A program made the translations under genes and the position numbers. 56,365 nucleotides of DNA from Candidatus Thiobius zoothamnicola (GTDB lineage: Bacteria > Pseudomonadota > Gammaproteobacteria > Chromatiales > Chromatiaceae): contig JAPQLC010000034.1 of the NCBI GenBank assembly GCA_030826945.1, forward strand, positions 1 to 56,365, read 5' to 3'. Below the pieces are notes generated by a model. It was not told the origin of the DNA. It made no database searches and saw only the letters and a program-made list of their open reading frames with translations. Shown here piece by piece: positions 25,811-34,445 of the stretch; the stretch's first letter is position 1; every line of letters starts with the position of its first letter.

Positions 25811-27337
25811 ATGGATGTTTTACTGATTAATCCTGATTCTTCCGCCAAAGCGTACCAGGAATTGGCTAAAGTTTATTCTGCCATTGAACCACCGACCTGG
25901 GCCTTGTTGCTCGCTGAGTCTTGCCGGGCGCAGGATTTTGGCGTGGGTATTCTGGATTGCGATGCCGAAAGACTGTCTCTGGCGGAGTCGGTGCAAAGGG
26001 TACGGGACATCAAACCAAGGCTGGTGGTACTCGTGGTGTATGGACAAAACCCAAATTCGGGCACGACCAGCATGATCGGCGCGCTGGCCTTGGCGCAGGC
26101 GCTGAAGCAATCCGGTGTGCAATCGCCAATTTGTTTTGTCGGTTCGCATGCCAGCGCTTTACCAATGGAGGTGCTGAAGCACGATTGTGTGGACATTGTG
26201 CTGCTGAATGAAGGCGTATATGCATTGCACGATCTGTTGCGTGGCAACCTGGGAACTGATTTGCCTCATGTCAAGGGCATTGGCTACAAAAAAGCGGGAC
26301 CCGGCGGATTTTCACTACCCACCCTGAATCCACCGCAAAAAGTCGTACCGCAGGACAGGATGGATATCGATCTGCCCGGTTATGCCTGGGATCTGCTGCC
26401 TTACCGCGAAAAACCCCTGGATCTGTATCGCGCACATTTTTGGCACGCCGGATTCGATCATGCTCAACGTATGCCTTTTGCCGCCATTTATACCTCTTTG
26501 GGTTGTAATTTCGGCTGCGATTTTTGCATGATCAATATCCTCAACCGGGTGGATAACGGCGAGGGCATCAATGCATCCCATTCGCGCGGGATGCGCTTCT
26601 GGAGTCCGGAATGGGTCGGTCGTGAGATGCGTAAGCTGGCCGCTATGGGCGTGCGCACTCTGCGCATCAGTGACGAGATGTTTTTTCTCAACCGCAGATA
26701 TTACAAACCGGTGTTGCAGCAGGCTATTGATGAGCAGTTTGATTTCAACATGTGGGCTTATTCCCGGGTGGATACAGTGCGCCAGGACGCATTGGCGTTG
26801 TTCAAACAGGCTGGCGTCAATTGGCTCGCGCTGGGTATTGAAGCGGGTAACCAATCGGTGCGCCAGGAAGTCTCCAAAGGTTCGTTTCAGGAGGTCAATA
26901 TCCGCGATGTGTGCAAAACTGTTAACGATGCGGACATTTATATCATCAGCAATTACATCTTCGGTTTCCCCGGAGATACACAGGACACGATGCAACAAAC
27001 CCTGGATCTGGCACTGGAACTGAATACCGAGATGGCGAACATGTACCCATGTCAGGCGCTGCCAGGTAGCCCGATGTACCACACCGCGCAAAAAAATGGC
27101 TGGCCGCTGCCAGATTCTTACGCAGGTTATGCCTTTTTGTCGTATGAAAGTCAGCCGTTGCCGACCCACCATCTCAGTTCAGCCGAGGTGTTGAAATTCC
27201 GTGATGCCGCTTGGCAGGCCTATTTTACCAGCCCGGCCTATCTGGAACTGGTGGAAAGTACGTTTGGTGCCCAGCAGAGAAAGCATGTCGAGGATATGGC
27301 GAGCGTTCGACTCAAGCGGCAATTGTTGGGTGATTAG
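25811..27337 (+). CDS. B12-binding-domain radical SAM enzyme
   Basis: The 508-aa protein has an N-terminal cobalamin-binding-type Rossmann domain (residues about 1-150, opening MDVLLINPDSSAKAY) that lacks the DxHxxG cobalamin motif. A radical SAM barrel follows, with the [4Fe-4S] motif CNFGCDFC (C232, C236, C239), the LRISDEMFFLNRRYY strand and the WLALGIEAGNQSVRQ substrate region. Relatives with this layout perform methylation, rearrangement or deoxygenation on unreactive carbons. The gene heads the plus-strand polysaccharide cluster and abuts the heptose kinase gene, suggesting action on a sugar or lipid carrier. The actual reaction cannot be told from the sequence. Confidence 0.85.
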   Translation: MDVLLINPDSSAKAYQELAKVYSAIEPPTWALLLAESCRAQDFGVGILDCDAERLSLAESVQRVRDIKPRLVVLVVYGQNPNSGTTSMIGALALAQALKQSGVQSPICFVGSHASALPMEVLKHDCVDIVLLNEGVYALHDLLRGNLGTDLPHVKGIGYKKAGPGGFSLPTLNPPQKVVPQDRMDIDLPGYAWDLLPYREKPLDLYRAHFWHAGFDHAQRMPFAAIYTSLGCNFGCDFCMINILNRVDNGEGINASHSRGMRFWSPEWVGREMRKLAAMGVRTLRISDEMFFLNRRYYKPVLQQAIDEQFDFNMWAYSRVDTVRQDALALFKQAGVNWLALGIEAGNQSVRQEVSKGSFQEVNIRDVCKTVNDADIYIISNYIFGFPGDTQDTMQQTLDLALELNTEMANMYPCQALPGSPMYHTAQKNGWPLPDSYAGYAFLSYESQPLPTHHLSSAEVLKFRDAAWQAYFTSPAYLELVESTFGAQQRKHVEDMASVRLKRQLLGD

Positions 27338-28333
27338 ATGATCATCACCCGCACTCCCTTCCGCATCTCTTTTTTTGGCGGCGGCACTGACTATCCTGCC
27401 TGGTTTTCTGAACATGGTGGTGCCGTGCTGGCGACCAGCATCGACAAATATTGCTATATCTCATGTCGCAAATTGCCGCCTTTTTTTCAGCACAAACACC
27501 GCATCATCTACTCAAAAATAGAAAATGTGAACCATCATAGCGAAATCGCCCATCCATCTGTACGCGCTTTATTGGAATGGATGAATATTGAGGATGGCCT
27601 TGAAATTCACCATGATGGCGATTTGCCTGCACGTTCAGGGCTGGGGTCAAGTTCTTCTTTCACCGTGGGTTTGTTGCATGCCTTGCAAACTTTGGCGGGG
27701 CGAATGTCGAATAAAGTACAATTGGCGTCAGACACCATTCATATCGAACAGAATGTGATTGGCGAGCATGTCGGCTCGCAGGATCAAATCTCCGCCGCCT
27801 TTGGCGGCTTCAACCGTATTGAGTTTCAGCCAAACGGTACTTTTAATGTATCGCCGGTGATCATACCGTTGCAGCGGCGCACAGCCTTGAGCCAGCACTT
27901 TATGTTGTTTTTTACCGGTTTTTCACGCATTGCATCCGAGATTGCGCAATCCAAGATCGCCAATTTAAAAGATCGCACCTATGAGCTGAAGCAAATGCAG
28001 ACGATGGTGGATCAGGCGATTAGCATTCTTCAGGATGAGCAGGCCGACATTGCCGCGTTTGGCGAGTTGCTGCATCAAAGCTGGACTTACAAACGTAGTT
28101 TATCCTCGCGCGTCAGTACCCCGAGAATTGATGCTATCTATGAGCAGGCCCGGCAAGCCGGGGCCATTGGCGGTAAATTGCTGGGTGCCGGCGGAGGCGG
28201 CTTTATGCTGCTATTCGTTCCGCCCGCAAAACAGGCGGAAATTCGCAACCAACTTAGTCACTTGATCCATGTGCCCTTTCAGTTTGAGGATTCGGGCAGC
28301 CGGATCGTGCTGTACCAGCCCAATGGTCTGTGA
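27338..28333 (+). CDS. hddA: GHMP-family sugar kinase, HddA-like (D-glycero-D-manno-heptose 7-phosphate kinase)
   Basis: This 331-aa GHMP kinase begins with IITRTPFRISFFGGGTDYPA, the strongly conserved HddA-type N-terminus. It has the ATP loop DLPARSGLGSSSSFTVGLLH and the C-terminal GAIGGKLLGAGGGGFMLLF. HddA phosphorylates D-glycero-D-manno-heptose 7-phosphate at C1 on the way to GDP-heptose. GmhA and HddC, both present 4-6 kb downstream, catalyse the steps before and after; the phosphatase GmhB is not in the window. It starts immediately after the radical SAM stop codon. A related sugar kinase role is possible. Confidence 0.85.
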   Translation: MIITRTPFRISFFGGGTDYPAWFSEHGGAVLATSIDKYCYISCRKLPPFFQHKHRIIYSKIENVNHHSEIAHPSVRALLEWMNIEDGLEIHHDGDLPARSGLGSSSSFTVGLLHALQTLAGRMSNKVQLASDTIHIEQNVIGEHVGSQDQISAAFGGFNRIEFQPNGTFNVSPVIIPLQRRTALSQHFMLFFTGFSRIASEIAQSKIANLKDRTYELKQMQTMVDQAISILQDEQADIAAFGELLHQSWTYKRSLSSRVSTPRIDAIYEQARQAGAIGGKLLGAGGGGFMLLFVPPAKQAEIRNQLSHLIHVPFQFEDSGSRIVLYQPNGL

Positions 28334-28335
28334 CG

Positions 28336-29286
28336 ATGGAACTTGACGCATCTATTTATGTGGCCGGTCATACGGGCCTGATCGGCTCGGCAATGGTGCG
28401 CAAGTTGCGCCATGCTGGGTATCGCAACCTGATTCTGGCTTCGCATGAGTCACTCGAATTGACCGATCCGGTTGCAGTTGAGGCCTTTTTTGCCCGGCAT
28501 CAACCGGATTATGTGGTGCTGGCCGCAGGTCGTGTGGGCGGGATTATCGAAAACCAATCCTGTCCGGCCGATTTCATCCAGACCAACCTCGCCATTCAAT
28601 TGAATGTGTTAAGTGCCGCGCAACGCGCACGAGCGAAGAAATGCCTGTTTTATGCTTCTTCGTGCATGTATCCGAGAGAGTGCCCGCAGCCAATGGCCGA
28701 AAACAGGTTGTTATCCGACAAACCGGAACCCACCAGTATGGCGTATGCCATCGCCAAGCTGGCCGGGGTGCAGATGTGTCTGGCGTATAACCAGCAGTAT
28801 GGTGGTAAACGCTTTATTCCAGTCATCCCGAACAGCGCTTTTGGCCCGCATGACAATTTCGCCCCGGAATCCGGGCATGTGCTGTCTGCTTTGATTCGGC
28901 GTTTCCATGCGGCCAGGCAAAACGATTCGCCCTCAGTGACTTTGTGGGGCAGCGGTGCGCCAAGGCGCGAATTCATCCATGCGGATGACATTGCGGACGC
29001 CAGTTTGTTTTTGCTGCAAAAGGATCTGAATGGGCTTGATTTGCCGGTCAATTTGGGCGTTGGAGTGGACTACGCAATTTGCGAACTGGCTGAGCGGATT
29101 GCCGCCATCGCCGGTTATACCGGCTTCATTGAATGGGATCGCAGCAAACCGGACGGTGCGCCGCGCAAGCTGTTGGACAGTACGCGCATCCGCGATTTTG
29201 GCTGGCATCCGAGCATGGATTTCGATCAGGGGCTTAAAGCGACCTTTGATTGGTATGCTGCTAACACAGTCAATGAATCCCATTAA
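28336..29286 (+). CDS. GDP-L-fucose synthase-like epimerase/reductase (extended SDR)
   Basis: The roughly 316-aa protein resembles Fcl/WcaG: the NAD(P) loop VAGHTGLIGSAMVRKL, the catalytic region ASSCMYPRECPQPMAE, Tyr-Lys pair in YAIAKLAGVQMC, and GPHDNFAPESGHV followed by ALIRRFHAA. Fcl converts GDP-4-keto-6-deoxymannose to GDP-L-fucose; its relative ColC epimerises and reduces the 3,6-dideoxy ketosugar to GDP-colitose. Since gmd and a ColD-like enzyme are in the same cluster, either job is possible. A GTG at 28330 overlapping the hddA stop is an alternative start. The 3' end overlaps the transketolase gene by 14 bases. Confidence 0.85.
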   Translation: MELDASIYVAGHTGLIGSAMVRKLRHAGYRNLILASHESLELTDPVAVEAFFARHQPDYVVLAAGRVGGIIENQSCPADFIQTNLAIQLNVLSAAQRARAKKCLFYASSCMYPRECPQPMAENRLLSDKPEPTSMAYAIAKLAGVQMCLAYNQQYGGKRFIPVIPNSAFGPHDNFAPESGHVLSALIRRFHAARQNDSPSVTLWGSGAPRREFIHADDIADASLFLLQKDLNGLDLPVNLGVGVDYAICELAERIAAIAGYTGFIEWDRSKPDGAPRKLLDSTRIRDFGWHPSMDFDQGLKATFDWYAANTVNESH

Positions 29287-30085
29287 CTTACACGACAAAG
29301 CCCAGTGGGTCTGGCGTGAAACTTTGGCTATCCACAGGCATGCGCCGGAAACCCGTTTGGCATCCGCGCTGTCCGCCATTGAGGTGTGTGTTGCGCTCTA
29401 TTACGGCGGTATCCTGCGGCACAACCCATCTGACCCATTGGATGAGGCGCGTGACCGCTGCATTATCAGCAAGGGACACGGATCCATCTGCCTGTATCCG
29501 ATCCTGGCTGACCTGGGCTATTTTTCGCCAGATGCATTGCAGCATGTGTGTGAGGCGGGCAGTTTTTTAGGCGGCATACCGGATCCGATTATTCCCGGTT
29601 ATGAAACCGTCAATGGCTCTCTGGGGCATGGGCTGGGCGTTGCCGCTGGTATCGCCCTGGCGCTGAAAACCAAAGGTAGTGACCGCCATGTGTTTGTTAT
29701 TGTCGGCGATGGCGAATTACATGAAGGTGCCTGCTGGGAGGCGATTATGTTCGCCGCGCATCACCATCTCGACAACCTGCACCTGATCGTCGATAACAAC
29801 CGGATCAGTATGTTGGGGCATACCGACGATATCGTTTCACACGACGATTTGTCGATGCGCTTGAGTGCTTTTGGCTGGTGCTGCGATACGGTAGATGGAC
29901 ACGATGTGGAGGCGGTGCAAACAATTTTGTGGCAACAAAAATCCCATGTTGTGGGGCAGCCCACTGCGTTGATTGCCAATACTTTAAAAGGGCGTGGCGT
30001 ACCTGGTTTGGAAAATGCGCCTTTGTCGCACATCCTCAATCCCAAACCGGTCGTGCTGGATGAGCTGTTGGAGAAGGCGCCATGA
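29273..30085 (+). CDS. Transketolase N-terminal subunit (split type)
   Basis: The 270-aa protein equals the first, thiamine-diphosphate-binding half of transketolase. It has CIISKGHGSICLYPILAD, the VNGSLGHGLGVAAGIALALK motif, and the TPP/Mg motif VIVGDGELHEGACWEA ending near LIVDNNR. It needs the following gene for the second half of the active site. The start ATG 29273 lies inside the end of the preceding SDR gene, and its stop overlaps the next start (ATGA). Split transketolases in polysaccharide loci may make sedoheptulose-7-phosphate or act on activated keto-sugars; neither is proven here. Confidence 0.88.
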   Translation: MNPINLHDKAQWVWRETLAIHRHAPETRLASALSAIEVCVALYYGGILRHNPSDPLDEARDRCIISKGHGSICLYPILADLGYFSPDALQHVCEAGSFLGGIPDPIIPGYETVNGSLGHGLGVAAGIALALKTKGSDRHVFVIVGDGELHEGACWEAIMFAAHHHLDNLHLIVDNNRISMLGHTDDIVSHDDLSMRLSAFGWCCDTVDGHDVEAVQTILWQQKSHVVGQPTALIANTLKGRGVPGLENAPLSHILNPKPVVLDELLEKAP

Positions 30086-31035
30086 TGCCCAGAGCCATGC
30101 GGGATGCTTTTCTGGAAAAAATCTGGCAATCCATGGAACGTGATGCGTCGTTGTTCTTCGTCAGCGCCGATTTTGGCTCGCCCGTACTGGATAAAATCCG
30201 CGCAGATTATCCAGACCGCTTCGTCAACGTAGGCATCGCCGAGCAAAACCTGATCAATGTGTCCGCCGGTCTGGCGCTGGAAGGTTACACCGTTTTCGCC
30301 TATGCGATCGCTTCTTTCATCACCATGCGTTGTTATGAACAGACCCGGGTTAATTTGGCGTTGTTGTCTGAAGTGCGCCCGATGAACGTCAATTTGATTG
30401 GCGTGGGTGCAGGATACAGCTACGCCATGTCCGGGCCAACCCATCAGTGTTATGAAGACATCACATTGATGCGCGCCCTGCCGAATTTCCAATTGCTGTC
30501 CCCGGCGGATCATATAACCGCTGGTCAGTTGTTTACACAATGCGTCAGCCAATCGGGGCCTAAATATCTGCGCTTTGACGCACAGACGCTGCCAGTGCTC
30601 TACGCGGAAGAGCTGCCTGATGGGCAGGCAGGATTTCATGTGCATCGCACGGGCCGACGCATCTGCCTGATCGCAACTGGTTATATGGTGCACACCGCGC
30701 TGGAAGTGGCCGGGCAACTGGTTGCGGCGGGCCAATCGGTGGGCGTCATCGACCTGTTCAACCTGACCCATTGCGATCTGGACAAATTGGAAAAAACGCT
30801 CAGTCCATACGCTGGCCTGATCAGTTTAGAGGAAGGTTTCCGGGGGCGGGGTGGGTTGGATGCTCTGTTGGTTGAACTGACTACGCAACGGGATTGGGGG
30901 AAGAAATTACTTGGGCTTGGTGTTGAGCCGGGCTATCGGTTTGAACTGGGTTCACGAACGGAACTGCACGAACAAGTCGGCATTGGCGTGCAATCCGCGT
31001 TGCAGCGTATTCGTGATTTTACGAGGACGTTATGA
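30082..31035 (+). CDS. Transketolase C-terminal subunit (split type)
   Basis: The 317-aa partner of the preceding gene carries the pyrimidine-binding domain (residues about 1-170) with the catalytic glutamate in FVNVGIAEQNLINVSAGLAL, and the C-terminal transketolase domain (CLIATGYMVHTALEVAGQL and LISLEEGFRGRGG). The LALEGYTVFAYAIASFITMR segment is typical of DXS/transketolase proteins. The ATG overlaps the upstream stop by 4 bases and its own stop overlaps the next start (ATGA), so alpha and beta subunits should be made in equal amounts. Confidence 0.88.
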   Translation: MMPRAMRDAFLEKIWQSMERDASLFFVSADFGSPVLDKIRADYPDRFVNVGIAEQNLINVSAGLALEGYTVFAYAIASFITMRCYEQTRVNLALLSEVRPMNVNLIGVGAGYSYAMSGPTHQCYEDITLMRALPNFQLLSPADHITAGQLFTQCVSQSGPKYLRFDAQTLPVLYAEELPDGQAGFHVHRTGRRICLIATGYMVHTALEVAGQLVAAGQSVGVIDLFNLTHCDLDKLEKTLSPYAGLISLEEGFRGRGGLDALLVELTTQRDWGKKLLGLGVEPGYRFELGSRTELHEQVGIGVQSALQRIRDFTRTL

Positions 31036-32204
31036 CATTTCCCCTCATGCGCAATAACATCCGCCGCGAAGATCTGGATGCGGTCATTGAACACCTCAAA
31101 CAGGATGATCCGATCCTGACCAATGGCCCCAAGGTGCGCGCTTTTGAAGAAGCCTGGTCTGAATGGCTGGGCGTGCGCTACAGCGTGTTCCTGAATTCAG
31201 GCGCATCCGCCAACCTGCTCAGCATGGCGGTATTGAAAATACGCTATCCGCAAGGCGGCGAAGTCATTGTGCCCCCACTCACCTGGATATCGGACATTGC
31301 ATCCGTGCTGCAAAACGGCTTCACTCCGGTGTTTGCGGATATTAATCCGCATACCTTGTCGATGGACACTGGCGAGATTCTGAGCAAGATCACGAGTAAA
31401 ACCCGCGCGGTCTTTTTGACCCATGTGCAGGGGTTTGACGGCTTGACAGATGAACTGATTGATGCACTCAAACAGCGTGATATTCCGTTAATTGAGGATG
31501 TCTGCGAATCGCATGGAGCAACGCACAATGGTCGCAAGTTGGGCGTCTTTGGTTGGATCGCCAATTTCTCGTTCTATTACGCCCATCACATGAGCACCAT
31601 TGAAGGCGGCATGGTCTGCACGGATGATGAATCGGTGTATCAGCAAGTCCGTATGTTGCGCTCACATGGCATGGTGCGTGAAGTGGATAACCCGGATTTG
31701 CGCGCGGATTACCAAGCCAGTCATGCACAACTGAACCCTGAATTCATCTTCGCCTACCCCGCCTACAATATGCGTAACACCGAGATTGGCGGTATTCTGG
31801 GGCTGAGTCAACTCAAGCGGTTGGATGCGAATATCGTGCGGCGCAATCGCAATTGGCGGCGTTTTTTAAACCAATTGGACGTGAGTAAATACCGCACGGA
31901 TTTCAAATTGGATGGCGTCAGCAACTACGCCTTCAACTTGGTGTTGCGACAGGCGGATGACGCCTTCGCGCAGCGGTTGATGGATAAAATGCGTGAGCAC
32001 GATATTGAATACCGCCGTGGCAGCGCGGGCGGCGGGAATCAGCTACGTCAACCTTATCTACGCGACTTTGTGTCAGAGGGCTATTACAGGCATTTTCCGC
32101 AAACTGAACATATCCATTTCTACGGTTTTTATATCGGTAACTTTCCGGATTTGAAAGATGTTGAAGTGGATCAAATTGTCGCCATACTGAATGCGGTTGA
32201 ATAG
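31032..32204 (+). CDS. ColD-like PLP-dependent sugar 3-dehydratase (DegT fold, His in place of Lys)
   Basis: The 390-aa protein has the DegT/DnrJ/StrS fold: FLNSGASANLLSMAVL, PPLTWISDIASVLQNG, then LIEDVCESHGATHNG. Where sugar aminotransferases have the Schiff-base lysine (SFFPGK), it reads SFYYAHHMSTIEGGMV, giving H185 at the lysine position. That replacement marks the 3-dehydratases ColD (GDP-4-keto-6-deoxymannose) and E1/RfbH (CDP-4-keto-6-deoxyglucose), which remove the C3 hydroxyl instead of transaminating. With manC, manB and gmd in the cluster, GDP-4-keto-6-deoxymannose is the likely substrate. It is coupled by ATGA overlap to the transketolase C-subunit gene. Confidence 0.82.
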   Translation: MTFPLMRNNIRREDLDAVIEHLKQDDPILTNGPKVRAFEEAWSEWLGVRYSVFLNSGASANLLSMAVLKIRYPQGGEVIVPPLTWISDIASVLQNGFTPVFADINPHTLSMDTGEILSKITSKTRAVFLTHVQGFDGLTDELIDALKQRDIPLIEDVCESHGATHNGRKLGVFGWIANFSFYYAHHMSTIEGGMVCTDDESVYQQVRMLRSHGMVREVDNPDLRADYQASHAQLNPEFIFAYPAYNMRNTEIGGILGLSQLKRLDANIVRRNRNWRRFLNQLDVSKYRTDFKLDGVSNYAFNLVLRQADDAFAQRLMDKMREHDIEYRRGSAGGGNQLRQPYLRDFVSEGYYRHFPQTEHIHFYGFYIGNFPDLKDVEVDQIVAILNAVE

Positions 32205-32891
32205 ATGACGAGTGCGATTATTCTTGCCGGAGGGTTTGGCACCCGGCTGCGCGCTGCTGTGCCCGATCTGCCCAAACCCATGGCCCCCGTGCGTGGACGA
32301 CCATTTTTAGCCCATCAAATGGACTATTGGATACAGCAGGGTATTGAACGATTTATTTTGTCTGTGGGTTATCGCCATCAGATCATCATGGATTACTTTG
32401 GCTCGACGTGGCGGGACATCCCGGTGGACTATGCCGTGGAGGAAACTCCGCTCGGCACAGGCGGTGGCTTGTTGATGGCTGCATCAAACATCAATGAGTC
32501 TTTTCTAGTGCTAAATGGGGACACTTTTTTCGCTGTTAATCTGAATGTATTACGCGACTTTCATGCCCGTAACGCATCAGAATGGACCTTTTGCCTGTTT
32601 CGCACGGAGGAAACCGGACGTTACCTGGGGATGCAAGTGGACGATGATGGGCGGATTCTTGCGCTGAAATCCGGTGCCAGCCGAGTGGTGAACGGCGGCG
32701 CTTATTGGCTAGACCCTGGTGTATTGGCGGGATTGAAATGGAAGGCGGGTCAGGCGTGCTCATTGGAAAACCATATATTGCCTCTTTTGATGCAGAGAAA
32801 GCGCAAGCTCTATGGGCTGGAGCAATCCGGTCTTTTTATCGACATTGGCGTGCCGCAAGATTATTACCAAGCCGCTGACTTATTACCTTAA
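32205..32891 (+). CDS. hddC: D-glycero-D-manno-heptose 1-phosphate guanylyltransferase-like (HddC)
   Basis: The 228-aa nucleotidyltransferase opens with AIILAGGFGTRLRAAVPDLP and KPMAPVRGRPFL, the hallmark of HddC and sugar-1-phosphate NTP transferases. EETPLGTGGGLL and FLVLNGDTFF (metal-binding Asp) follow, and it ends with LFIDIGVPQDYYQA. It should form GDP-heptose from heptose-1-phosphate and GTP. It directly abuts the ColD-like gene and precedes gmhA by 3 bases. Substrate assignment rests on the family and the gmhA/hddA neighbours. Confidence 0.85.
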   Translation: MTSAIILAGGFGTRLRAAVPDLPKPMAPVRGRPFLAHQMDYWIQQGIERFILSVGYRHQIIMDYFGSTWRDIPVDYAVEETPLGTGGGLLMAASNINESFLVLNGDTFFAVNLNVLRDFHARNASEWTFCLFRTEETGRYLGMQVDDDGRILALKSGASRVVNGGAYWLDPGVLAGLKWKAGQACSLENHILPLLMQRKRKLYGLEQSGLFIDIGVPQDYYQAADLLP

Positions 32892-32894
32892 CCG

Positions 32895-33491
32895 TTGAAA
32901 AACAACATGCCTGTATCCGAACTGCTGCATACCAACCTGATGGCATCCATTGAAGCCAAACAACAACTGATCGCGGATGGAGCGAACACGCAAGTCTTTA
33001 CGCAGGCAGCGCAAAAGGTGCTGACGTGCTATCGCCATGGCGGTCGGCTATACATTGCTGGCAACGGCGGTTCGGCAGCGGACGCCCAGCACTTAGCCGC
33101 TGAGTTTGTCTGTCGTTTGACCAGAGATCGCGCACCGCTGCCCGCCGAAGCGCTCACGGTGGACAGTTCCATATTGACCGCAATCGGCAATGATTACGGC
33201 TATGACCATATTTTTGCCCGGCAGGTTGAGGGCAAGATGACCCAACAGGATATTTTTCTCGGCATCAGTACCTCAGGACACTCTCCAAATATACTGCATG
33301 CGTTGGATAGCTGCCGGAAAAAGGGCATTCCAAGCATTTTGTTCAGCGGACGTGACGGCGGCCCGGCGGCGCAAAAAGCCGATTACTGCATTATTGCACC
33401 TGGATCCGCCACCAGTACCATTCAGGAAGTGCATATCGTGTTGGCGCATACCTTGTGTGAATACGTCGAACAATCCTTGTTTCAACAATAA
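32895..33491 (+). CDS. gmhA: Sedoheptulose-7-phosphate isomerase
   Basis: GmhA (about 198 aa) converts sedoheptulose-7-phosphate to D-glycero-D-manno-heptose-7-phosphate. It is a SIS-domain protein with GNGGSAADAQHLAAEFVCRL, the LTVDSSILTAIGNDYGYDHI segment, and FLGISTSGHSPNIL for phosphate binding. Zinc-site residues of the family lie near the HLAAE and QEVHIVLAHTLC segments. The TTG start at 32895 follows hddC closely; ATG 32907 is an equally good start. A second gmhA for the inner core may exist elsewhere in the genome. Confidence 0.92.
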   Translation: MKNNMPVSELLHTNLMASIEAKQQLIADGANTQVFTQAAQKVLTCYRHGGRLYIAGNGGSAADAQHLAAEFVCRLTRDRAPLPAEALTVDSSILTAIGNDYGYDHIFARQVEGKMTQQDIFLGISTSGHSPNILHALDSCRKKGIPSILFSGRDGGPAAQKADYCIIAPGSATSTIQEVHIVLAHTLCEYVEQSLFQQ

Positions 33492-33506
33492 ATCAGGGCA
33501 ACCTGC

Positions 33507-34445
33507 ATGTCATACAACATTCTCGTAACCGGTGGTGCTGGTTATCTCGGTTCTATCCTGGTGCCGGATCTGCTTGCTGCAGGACATAAAGTGACTGTGT
33601 TGGATAACTTTATGTTCAACCAAACCAGCCTGAACCATTGTGCTTACCATCCAAATTTTTCTGTGGTCAAGGGTGACATAAGGGTCGAAAAGACGATGTC
33701 CAATCTGATGCGCCAAGCCGATGTGATCATCCCGCTGGCGGCCCTGGTTGGCGCGCCTTTGTGCAGTCAGGATCCAGTCGGCGCGACCACGATCAATCAT
33801 GACGCCATCCGGCTGATGCTCAAGCTGTTGTCTAAAAACCAGATTGTGTTGATGCCGACCACCAACAGCGCTTACGGCACTGGCGATGAAAACAATTATT
33901 GCAATGAAGAATCACCCCTGCGCCCGATTTCCCAATACGCCATTGAAAAGGTCGAAATCGAAAAAAACCTGATGCAGCATCCAAATGCGATCAGCTTCCG
34001 TTTGGCGACCGTGTTTGGCATGTCGCCACGCATGCGGATTGATCTGTTGGTCAATGACTTCACCTATCGTGCGGTGCGTGACCGCTTCGTGGTGTTGTTT
34101 GAAAGCCACTTCAAGCGTAACTATATCCATGTGCGTGATGTATCCAGGGTATTCCAGCATGCGCTCAACAACTATGCGCAAATGCAGGGTCAGATATACA
34201 ACGTCGGTCTGTCGGATGCGAACGTGTCAAAAAAAGAGCTGTGCGAACATATTCAGCAACAAGTGCCCGATTTTGTCTTTATCGACGAACAGGTGGGCAA
34301 AGACCCGGATCAACGCAACTATATCGTCTCGAATGACAAGATAGAGGCGACCGGATTCAGACCCGAATTCTCATTGGACAGGGGAATTGGCGAGTTGATC
34401 AAAGGGTATGCCATGATCCGCAATACCCGCTATGGCAATGTATAA
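33507..34445 (+). CDS. NAD-dependent sugar epimerase/dehydratase (extended SDR)
   Basis: This 312-aa SDR has the NAD loop ILVTGGAGYLGSILVPDLLA and DNFMFNQTSLN. The catalytic TTNSAYGTGDENNYC segment and the YAIEKVEIEKN tyrosine-lysine pair follow, and RNYIHVRDVSRVFQHAL completes the family pattern. It is closest in feel to the epimerases that sit beside TylC3-type C-methyltransferases in deoxysugar loci, so it may epimerise or reduce the methylated sugar. The exact carbon is not predictable. It overlaps the methyltransferase gene by 14 bases. Confidence 0.85.
   Translation: MSYNILVTGGAGYLGSILVPDLLAAGHKVTVLDNFMFNQTSLNHCAYHPNFSVVKGDIRVEKTMSNLMRQADVIIPLAALVGAPLCSQDPVGATTINHDAIRLMLKLLSKNQIVLMPTTNSAYGTGDENNYCNEESPLRPISQYAIEKVEIEKNLMQHPNAISFRLATVFGMSPRMRIDLLVNDFTYRAVRDRFVVLFESHFKRNYIHVRDVSRVFQHALNNYAQMQGQIYNVGLSDANVSKKELCEHIQQQVPDFVFIDEQVGKDPDQRNYIVSNDKIEATGFRPEFSLDRGIGELIKGYAMIRNTRYGNV

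Noticed and set aside
26315..27172. 285-codon open frame on the minus strand over the radical SAM gene
   Set aside because: It lies fully inside a gene with intact cysteine motifs and has low-complexity, His/Gln-rich composition; no family features.
29761..30771. 336-codon minus-strand frame across both transketolase genes
   Set aside because: Shadow of well-conserved coding sequence on the other strand; no motif or ribosome site.
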